This document shows positions 55,902 to 64,000 of a DNA stretch of 64,000 nucleotides, in pieces. How positions within the stretch are numbered: position 1 is the first letter of the stretch; each line of letters begins with the position of its first letter. A program made the position numbers and the translations under genes. The notes under the pieces are model-generated. The model did not search any database. It was not told the DNA's origin and saw only the letters and a program-made list of their open reading frames with translations. The stretch covers positions 6,030,501 to 6,094,500 of the forward strand of contig BSBM01000386.1 in NCBI GenBank assembly GCA_027924585.1. The letters are read 5' to 3'. This stretch comes from Larix kaempferi. Taxonomy: Eukaryota; Streptophyta; Pinopsida; Pinales; Pinaceae.

Positions 55902-56275
55902 TGTTAGGAACCCATGTCAATCCTTCTCTTTAATTTGTTAGTATATTGCTGTTGGATGCATATTCTTTGTAAGTCATCCCGTAGTATTTGTTGATCCATA
56001 GTTTGTATTAGCCCATGGTATTGACCCATAGTATTGGACGCATATGCTTTGTAAGTCGTCCCATAGTATTATATGTTCCATGGTATTGAACCATAGTATT
56101 GGGAATATACTTAGTATATAAGTGTGTGTTGAGGCCAATGAAGGCACTGTGAAGTTATTTGTATTGAGCTTGCTCAAAGGAGTTTTCCCCCTCGAAGTGG
56201 CCTGTGATCAATAAAAATATTATGTGAACTCATATATTGTGCATTTTATCAATTAATTGTTGCAGGTTCGTCACA
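55902..56275 (+). mobile_element. Element H+, 3' LTR
   Basis: TGTTAGGAACCCATG to TTCGTCACA, colinear with 50999-51370 and preceded by the purine tract AAGGGAGAGGTGA. Confidence 0.88.
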
Positions 56276-57420
56276 AATCCCTATTTTAAGGTCAGAACTC
56301 TAGGTGGAGGTTCTAGAGTAGGAGGCAATGCTTTATTAAGTTATTCCCATCAGACAAACATAAGGTTTGGATGGAAGAGGGAAATTATTTTGTTGGGTTG
56401 AGAACTGAGTGATAGTTTTGGTTTCCTTCGGTTGTCTTCGTCCTTGTCGTCCAGTAAACAGGCTCGAGGGTTTCAGTATCAGTAAGTTGGCTATTCTGGA
56501 AGATTGGTTGGGAGGAACGACGAACTTCAGATTGGATTCAGTATATTCCTTTGGTCAGGTTCTACTAATGTTATTTAGTATTCTGTATTTTATTTCTCTA
56601 TATGTTCAAGCTATTACTGTGTAGAATTTATGGTAAATAATGAACTATGTTTTATATTGTTTTTATATTCTGCTAATGATTTTATGGCCGAGATTTGTAT
56701 GGGTTCCTGTTTACTATTTATTTTCTATCTGTTTAATATTTACTGTGTGAAATTAGTAGTTGTTAATGAACTATATATCATATCAAATTTAATGATTCTG
56801 CTTAGGGATTAAATAATATGCAATCATGTTTATTTTAGTTATGTTATCTACATTCTGTTATCCTTGTTCTATCTATGAATTTTCATTATATTATTGTAGA
56901 TAGAATGCTTATATATACATTATTATAACTATGTATTATAATATTTTATTTAGCAAAACTAAACTAGGGTTGACCTAAATATACATACTATTATTATACA
57001 AACATTTAGTTCAATGCAAATAGAGTATTTATATATATAAATGAAACTGTATATATATAAATACTGGTTTTTGTTCAAAGACATTAACTCTATTAAGTTA
57101 ATGACCAATCAAATCATATACAGATCCAAGGGTTTCGATAGGAGTTCAAGAACAAACAACATAGCTAAAAAGTATTCAAAGATATAGTATACATTAAAAA
57201 CAAAGCCATGATTGCATCCTTGTGGATGACCACGGGTTAAATTACGATATTCGTATCAATTCCTTACTAAGACAAATGAACAACACTTTAATGTTAACAA
57301 AGTCGTATGACTCTTGAGCTTACTTACAATACGATTTACCATTGTCGCAAGTGTTTAGAACGAGATCCACAAGGCTTGTTATCACAGACAAATAAATAAG
57401 GATAACAAGTGTATGAAGAG
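56276..57420 (+). mobile_element. Element G, 3' LTR, second segment
   Basis: Resumes after H+. From 57028 on it matches the 5' LTR (3613 onward). The part before that is unpaired because the 5' LTR is truncated. No gene is seen. The last five bases, AAGAG (57416-57420), are the left duplication of the solo LTR. Confidence 0.8.
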
Positions 57421-58620
57421 TGTTGGGCTCCGAAATTGTCATTTATAATGATTTTATTTACATTAATTTATCAACCTATTACTGTAATTTGATACAACTA
57501 TCCTTAAAAAGGGCTATATTTTATTGCATTTCATCAATTAAAACACTTAAACATAAATGAAGCCTAATATGTTATTTTTAATGCATTAAATGCAATATTG
57601 TGCAAATCATAAGCATTTCGGTACTTCATTTGGTCTTTCATTCAGCCTTATGTTCGGTCCCTAAGTTCTACACTAGGTTTAATGTCATGTTTGAATATTG
57701 GGTTCTTGGTTTGATTTATCCATGTCCTCTATTTCTCGCCGGTCCTATGAATACCTGCACATGAATAAACCATAAAGTGGTGATGAGTTTTAAAACATTG
57801 GTTTACATTTAATAAGAAAAAAATGAATATTAAACATTAAAAAAAAGGGGGAATTAAATAATAGAAAAAATGGTTTAACTTTACCACTTAAATGTTTCAT
57901 AAAAGGGACATAAAATATTACGTGGCTTAAAGGAATGGTTAATAAAACATATCATCCACTTAAAGAGACCATGTGTAATGTTTAAAAGCCACATCATGCT
58001 ATCATTTAAATGTTTTAAAACAAACATTACATTTGCTTTACCTTTCTTTGAAACATTCCCGTTATTATATGAAGACCATATTTAACAAAACAATTTTTAT
58101 GTACAGGCCGTGAAAGGAGGATTAACGAACGGACAATGAAGAGGAATTCACACACCATGAGAATAAAGAAGGATCACGTGAAGGTGGCAACCAACAAGAA
58201 TCTAGAACCCAACTCAGCCAATAGAATTCAAGCACCCAGGAGTCAATGTGGCCAACAACCCAACAAAAAATCTGCTCAGAATCTGGATCCGTGAAACTAA
58301 TTTCCATTACAGGTCATTCGGATGCCCATTCAGACCTTCATTTGGATTTCTGTTAAAAACGTGTTTTAACAGACAACAAATTTCGAGCTGGATCTACAAG
58401 CAAACGGAGGCGAAATTGGAAATTCTCAAACATGGGTTTTGTGCGAAATAGGCCCATTTAGGTCTTGCTAAGGAATTTGGCCAACATTCCAAGCAATTTG
58501 AGAGAAATCCATGGTTCCTTGAAGCCAACTTGTCCAGAAAACAAAAAAACATGGTTGGTCGTTTCTGAGTTTGTTCTTGTTTTAATGGCTTGTTTTTCCA
58601 CCTGTAAAATCTTATATTTT

Positions 58621-58680
58621 TAGAGAGGTCGACAATAGAAAGGGTCGACCTGCTCTCCCTTTGTAAATACTATATAAAGA
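58621..58680 (+). promoter_or_regulatory. Promoter of the solo LTR: paired GTCGAC motif and TATA box
   Basis: GGTCGAC at 58627-58633 and GTCGACC at 58644-58650 lie 21-44 bp upstream of TATATAAAGA (58671-58680). The arrangement matches element A (about 6124-6176, minus strand) in a diverged copy, which suggests functional retention in the family. Confidence 0.5.
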
Positions 58681-59519
58681 CACCTAGGGTTGAGAGATGG
58701 GGAGTGAAAAAACATTGTGTAATATTTTTCCTAGCTAATGGAAGTTCCTGATTTATGTTGTTGGTGAATAGCTTGAATTATTTTCAATCCTCTGATTGCT
58801 GGGAAGGGCCCCTCAACAACCAGAGGTTTACTATTTATAATTTGTATTTTCTTTTCTGCAAATAATTAGTTTCAATTTCCAGTAGTTGCATTGTAACTCT
58901 GTTTTGATGTAGATGTTGTTCTATTTCCTATGATTTATTCTTTGTTTCTAATATAGTTTGCATGTTTAGAATTTAGTATGACCGGCCAAGCATGGATTTC
59001 TTAATTGCTTTCAGTCTTTTTTGCAATTACATAAGTTAATTAGTTCACGTTTTAAGTTCATTTCATAGTTAGATTAGTTTGACAAATGTTTTCTGTAGAT
59101 GTTATTTCTTTGTTTTTCTTGTAAATTGTATTTTGTTGCTAACATAATCTATTTTGCAGAATTAGCAATGGTTGACCAAGCATAGTGTTCTGTAGTTGTT
59201 TTCAGTCTTCTTCTATCATCTGTAGTTAGACATTGCTTCAGTTCTGTTATAAGTTAGCATTATTTTCATTAGCTTCTCTCTCTCTGTTAGCTTTTCTTCC
59301 TATAGCTGTAGGTTAACTTTATCTTCCATCTTAGTCTTGCTTTAGCATATCACAGAAATAGTTCATCTTCTTTAGAGAATGAATAGTATAAATAGTTTTC
59401 TTGTTAGTTTAGCTTCTAATTAATCAACCTACCGCTTCTTTTGCACAATAGGATCATATGCATCAGCCAGCTGGTAATTAAAGCCATCCAAAATTCGTCA
59501 TTTCTTTAGTTTAAATCAT

Positions 59520-59590
59520 TTTCTTCCATTCGGACCGGCATTCAGACTGTCATTTGGACATGCATTCGGATTGTCATTCAGACCTTTACA
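59520..59590 (+). repeat. Degenerate 12-bp repeat CATTCGGACNNN
   Basis: Five successive units of CATTCGGACCGG / CATTCAGACTGT / CATTTGGACATG / CATTCGGATTGT / CATTCAGACC. The same motif, reversed, is found in both LTRs of element A (5353-5406 and 10909-10962) and singly at 58314-58345. Confidence 0.75.
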
Positions 59591-60563
59591 CTTTTTGCAT
59601 TGTTTTATGCTATTTCAGAATCCAGTTTCTTCTGCTTTTTAAATGTAATGCTTCTTGCTTCTAATTAACAGTGTTAGATGTAATTTAAATCTTGTTTCAT
59701 GTTACATAGAGTTTTAATTAAGTTTTTTCATTATTTCCTACTTCCATATTATCTTCCTTAATCTTCTTTTTAAACTTCTTCCAAAATTAAGTCCTTCATA
59801 TCAAATTTGCTATTAGTTATTTTTCAGAATTTATCAGTCTTCTTTTTAGATAGTTTATTTTTAAGTAAAAAGTTAATAATTTCATTTTCCAAGTTATTTC
59901 AGTTTTGATAGTTTCCGTGTTAATCATCAGATTAGTTTTCCATTCATATAAAAAATGAAGATGTTCATGACATAAGATTTGGATCAGAAATAAATATCCT
60001 TATCAATTTTTCTACTTGCTTCCAAATCAAATCAAGTTCAATTAAATATCTTTATTAAGTTTTCTATTTGCTTCCAAATCGAATCAAGTTCAATTAAATA
60101 TTTTTATTAAGTTTTCTACTTGCTTCTTAATTTAATTTTATCAAGTCTTCTACTTGTTTCTATATCAAACTTATAAAATATCTTTATCAAGTCATTTGCA
60201 TATTGCTTAGATTTCCTTAAATTTGTTTCATGCTTCACCTTCGTAGGATAGTATAAATACTTGCATGCCTTTGGTTTCAGAATAGTCATTAGATTGCATG
60301 ATTGATTTCTTGTCAATAGGTTGGATTGTTAATAGTATTTTATTTTGAATTAATTCTAAGTAATGTATTTAGGTTTTCAAGTATCATTCACTTGCAATTG
60401 ATAATTCAGAACCCTTACTCAATTCTAGGTAGGTTACCAGCTTTAGATTAGCTTAGATTAGTTCAAGCCTTCAATCTTGCACATATAGTGTTTGCATATC
60501 ATAAACTCCCTTCCCGGGTTGACAATTAAGTGTTGACTTATATAGCATATATTTTACCCAACA

Positions 60564-62700
60564 AAGAGCCGTAAGGCTCATTTGTTTAGAAAACCATATC
60601 AACAAACATTAACAAATGTCATGAAGCCATACATTGAACATGGTTGAAGCTTTTAACTAGTAATATCATTATATAAACAAATAGAGTCGAATGGCTTCAA
60701 ATACAAAATCATTAACAGGGTTTAAGTGTTGAACAATAACTACATCATTTTATTCAATCTATGGAATCAAATTGTATTTACAAACTCAGAAACAAACTCA
60801 TTCTTGTACAGGGCCAAATAGCTAGTATTTAATGCACAAAGATGGAATGCCAAAAGACTCCACTCTTTTTTTTCTTATTCATAACAAAACTTATGGAAGT
60901 CATTATATATCCCTATGAAAATTAATGCATAGAGGCAAGAAATATACATTTTGAAGAACAGAATAGGAGTGGGAAACACCACTGGGAGTTTTGCAAGAAG
61001 GAAACGTCGCATGCCCAGTTCCACTACCATTGCCTTTTGAGACCCGAAATTACCTCTGCAACCAAGTTGTGAAGACCGTTAGGATTAAACAACTTGTAGT
61101 TAATAAATACTTAGTTCATAATACTAAAAAGGGAAAAACAAGATTAAGGTTTACCTTAGGGTCGTAGATGCCGACAAGGCAGCGAAACCTTCACCTTTGT
61201 TCTTAACCAAACTCAGAGTGCTTTATGGGTTCGAATCCCAAGGAATTCACCGGTTACACCTGCAGAATGATCAGAGTTAGTTAAATCATGAAAATATTTA
61301 CTGTAAAAATTATACATCAGAAGTATTGATAGGATTTCAAAATTTTACCCATGCTCAAGAAGTCTGCTACCACCGCAAGCGATCTGGCACACTTAACGGT
61401 GTTTATCTTAACAACAAATCGAGCAAAAGTACCAGGTTCCAAAGGGTTTTAGTAGATAGAACCCTCAACCCTCATAGGATAATACTCAACATATCAAGCT
61501 TCAAACTCAAAGAAGATTCACTACTGAGTGCGAACGATGTGAGGCTTCAAACATTGGAATGAGTGTTGAAGCCACAGATCCATCTCAAGATCGACCTCTT
61601 AAAAATATATATATATAATAATAATTTACAGAGCTTGCACAAGGCTTCGAGCTATGTATTGAGCATCGAAACCACAGAGCCAACTCTGGGCTCAAGGTCT
61701 TGAAAACAAAACAAAAACTTAAATAATAAGTTACAAAGCTAAACAAATGCTATAACCTGAAAGGGGTATGCCATCGTAATCACAACGTAGAACACTCCAT
61801 AAGGAGGCTGCAATGAGCATTAATGCTCCTGGATTCTACATCACTAAGCATAGTTAGCATGGATTCCCACGCAGAGCTCGGCTCTCAGTGCAACAGCGTA
61901 ATGTTGCACAACTGAAACAATTGCAAAGTTAAACCATGACCCTCCTTAGAACCGTTCTTCCCAATGGGGTAAATCCCAAGAATATCACGATCGACGGTTG
62001 GATGATGAGCCATGATGTACGAGCTGGCTGGTACAACTTACTCGTAAATGCCTTCACATGGCTTCGACCAACCATTGCTGAGTTGTCACCTCCCAATAGA
62101 CCTGCGATGATCAACAATGGAGTAAATATTAATACCAAATACAGATATCAAAAAAGATTTGACACGTATTCATTGCATAGCATAAATCGAATCAACCAAG
62201 TTTGTTAACTTGTGGTCAATGCATGTAATGGGTCGAGTATAGTTTAGGAAATAAATATGGGAGCAAAACCCAACTTTTATGTAATCATTACCATATTACA
62301 TATATGCATTCAAATGGGTATAACGAATTACAATATTATGTTTCATACGTTGTTGGTATGGCCATAAATAAATAGGGCTAACACCTTCTCCTTAGTTGCC
62401 ACATAAATATAAATTCAAGGTTCAAACATATAACACTATATTCAAATCATTAACTTGCTATGTAATCATTTCACACCATTGCTATGTTATGTAGCGTATA
62501 ATTCTAAGCTTGAGCTTGGGTTAGCATGGCTTGTGAGATCATGCTTAACCTAGATCGTTTGGTTACGAATCTCTTAACCTTGTTGATAAGATTGAAAGAG
62601 CATACGTAAGCGATGGATATAGTTTACGCATGGTCGGGTAGGTTTATATATATTAATATGTAGATATCGTTGTTACATAGATTGTTTATAATTCATTGTG

Positions 62701-62758
<58 letters not shown>

Positions 62759-63251
62759 TATTGTATCATAGGTTAAATTAATACATAGATATATAGTTAT
62801 ATATACTATGTATGTGAAGAACGATCGATTCACACTTATATATAAAGTATGGCATTGTCATTAAAGTCATTGAGTCATAACACTTTGGATTACACTAATG
62901 AATCTTGACGAGCATAATTCATGGCGCTGCCATTAATATGAACATGTAGAATTATCATGACATTAGTTACATAAGGTTTAAACAGAATTCTAAATGAGTA
63001 ATGATAGTAGCAAGTCAAGTGTTAACAATTAATCATTATGTATTCGCCAACCTGTGGCTGGCTCATTTATGCAAGTAGAACTTTAATAATTATTACGCAT
63101 GTATAGGACAGAAATACATTTACCTTAACAATTGACGATGCAGAGTCAAGACTGCATCCTCTCGGTATTTCATACTTGCAACACAAGAAATTATGTCGTC
63201 AACATGCACATATAAAAAAATTTAAACATTGAGTAAAACGGGGTTGTGACA
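60564..63251 (+). mobile_element. Element G, 3' LTR, third segment and element end
   Basis: Matches 4017-4651, 12479-14260 and 45531-45814 without interruption, and so shows the sites of A and B as they were before insertion. It ends GGGGTTGTGACA. The following TAGCT (63252-63256) would be the target duplication of element G, whose left partner is lost. Confidence 0.9.
62702..62755. repeat. (TA)27 microsatellite in the 3' LTR of G
   Basis: A 54-bp TA run. The equivalent place in the 5' LTR (about 14004-14040) has a much shorter run with an interruption. Confidence 0.95.
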
Positions 63252-64000
63252 TAGCTACAACAAATATGCTCCTGCATAACCCCACACCTAGATCCTTCTC
63301 CAGATAAACCCTACCTGAATGTCTTCCTATAATTTTTTCTTCTTACATATGCTTCTATTTGATCCATGCATTGACAATTCAGAAAGAATTGAAAATAAAC
63401 ATAGCATACCTAAAAGAAATGTAGAGGGTAAATAGGGGTGTGAGCTAGTGTGTGGTGTTTTGGTGCAAACCATTGGTGTTGGAAATTGCTGCAACTTATC
63501 TATGATAGAATGTTTGTGCATCCATGCAGTGTTCCAACTCTTTTGAGTTATTGGGAGAATTTCATTGGATGAAACCCATTAGTAAGGTTGTTTAATCGAT
63601 ATCCTCAAGGGTCACCGAACACATGAATTGGGGATGATGTCTCGTCAGTGTGTATTGAGTCTTGGTTTCATACCATGGAAGAGGTTCGTGTCGGTAATGA
63701 ACCATGATTTTCCTACGATGATGAAGATGATTTTTCATCACTGGTAGACAAAATGATAATGACGACATATTGATGACGTCAATGTGATTGGTGGTTGGGA
63801 AAATATATCCTCTTCAGGCAATGATGGTGGGAGGACAATTGTCTTGTAGCCACATTTGTCTTAGGAAAATGGATCATTCTACACATAGGATGGGGCATTG
63901 AAATAAGTAATTAGTTAATACCCCACACGAGTGACATGGCCAAGTAACACACAAGTGCTTGAGTATATCGACTAGGCTTAGGGGCCTCAAGGCGTTGATA
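63252..64000. other. Flank of element G, no gene recognised
   Basis: Unique-looking sequence to the right of element G. One open frame of 64 codons (63327-63521, minus) is not convincing. It has several TGATGA-type words at 63715-63775 but no clear repeat, LTR end or protein domain. Confidence 0.5.

Larger units (their letters stand above)
50999..56275 (+). mobile_element. Element H+: deleted Ty3/gypsy element in the 3' LTR of G
   Basis: LTRs are 50999-51370 and 55902-56275 (372 and 374 bp), both TGTTAGGAACCC to CTCACA/GTCACA, with a perfect Met primer site and a purine tract at 55888-55901. The 5-bp flanks (CATCT, AATCC) match at three of five positions only. It has gag and protease, but RT is removed by a deletion that fuses the protease-RT linker to RNase H. 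A 1.3-kb solo LTR splits the protease. It is the same family as H-. Confidence 0.85.
57421..60563 (+). mobile_element. Solo LTR of the A family, 3.1 kb
   Basis: TGTTGGGCTCC to TTTTACCCAACA with a perfect AAGAG duplication (57416-57420 and 60564-60568). The 5' LTR of G shows the unoccupied site near 4010-4020. Its reverse complement matches the LTRs of element A at the ends and in the middle: TCAACCCGG-AGGGAG, GATTGAAGGCTTGAACTAA, the GTCGAC pair and CCTCTGATTGCT. It is thus a diverged relative, about 880 bp longer. No internal region remains, so it arose by recombination between two LTRs. Confidence 0.88.
3613..63251 (+). mobile_element. Element G: host chromovirus (Ty3/gypsy) with ~4.1-kb LTRs, split by nested insertions
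   Basis: The pieces 3613-4651, 12474-14260 and 45531-45814 match, in order and on the same strand, 57028-57420, 60564-62967 and 62968-63251. The left set ends at a tRNA-Met primer site followed by gag-pol (45960-50680). The right set belongs to an LTR that begins after a purine-rich tract at 50703-50714. They are therefore the 5' and 3' LTRs of one element. With insertions removed, the 3' LTR is about 4.1 kb and the internal part about 4.9 kb. The 5' LTR lacks roughly its first 1 kb. All proteins carry stops or frame changes, so G is inactive. The chromodomain-like integrase tail and initiator-Met primer fit a chromovirus; Tekay/Del is a guess from the LTR length. Confidence 0.85.

Noticed and set aside
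61190-61260. GGGTTCGAATCCC near 61228, a perfect RNA polymerase III B-box / tRNA T-arm word
   Set aside because: No A-box at the right distance and no cloverleaf. The 5' LTR counterpart (12505) reads AGGTTTGAATCCC. It is LTR sequence.

Overview
The window is plant nuclear DNA made almost entirely of LTR retrotransposons. I found no host gene that I can defend, and no tRNA, rRNA or CRISPR. The pol proteins are plant Ty3/gypsy and Ty1/copia types. Primer-binding sites match plant initiator-Met and Asp tRNAs. Long, partly decayed elements stacked inside one another suggest a very large, repeat-rich plant genome. A gymnosperm is my guess from style only; nothing here proves it.

Layout. The left end (1 to about 2500) is the 5' part of a minus-strand Ty3/gypsy element: protease and gag remnants, primer-binding site and LTR. 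After about 1 kb of AT-rich DNA, one plus-strand chromovirus ('element G') runs from 3613 to 63251. Its LTR is about 4.1 kb. The 5' LTR survives as 3613-4651, 12474-14260 and 45531-45814. The gag-pol is at about 45960-50680. The 3' LTR is 50715-50998, 56276-57420 and 60564-63251. Everything else inside is later insertion. In most cases the other LTR of G shows the unoccupied site, which fixes the boundaries.

Insertions into the 5' LTR of G. Element A (4652-12473, minus) has two 2265-bp LTRs, a tRNA-Asp primer site and no pol. Element B (14261-45525, plus) is a Tat-like Ty3/gypsy element with gag, protease, a second gag-like domain, RT, RNase H, integrase and an extra ORF after integrase. B itself carries two copia elements without integrase, D (21066-28709, minus) and E (30327-37418, minus), and a deleted gypsy element H- (41145-44286, minus).

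Insertions into the 3' LTR of G. These are H+ (50999-56275, plus, same family as H-), which holds a solo LTR (53193-54528), and a 3.1-kb solo LTR of the A family (57421-60563) with a perfect 5-bp target duplication.

Order of events: G first; then A, B, H+ and the solo A-type LTR; then D, E and H- inside B, and the solo LTR inside H+. By eye the LTR pairs differ by about 3% in D and 4-5% in A and E. Most proteins are broken. E keeps the longest clean frames (gag-protease 452 aa, RT-RNase H 406 aa). The best leads are: the shared integrase-less copia layout with splice-like borders; fast-changing tandem arrays in the copia 3' regions; stop codons in B that are nearly all TAG or TGA; a small inversion at a 177-bp repeat in B; and a paired GTCGAC motif upstream of the TATA box in A-type LTRs. 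I did not find a clear new biological system.
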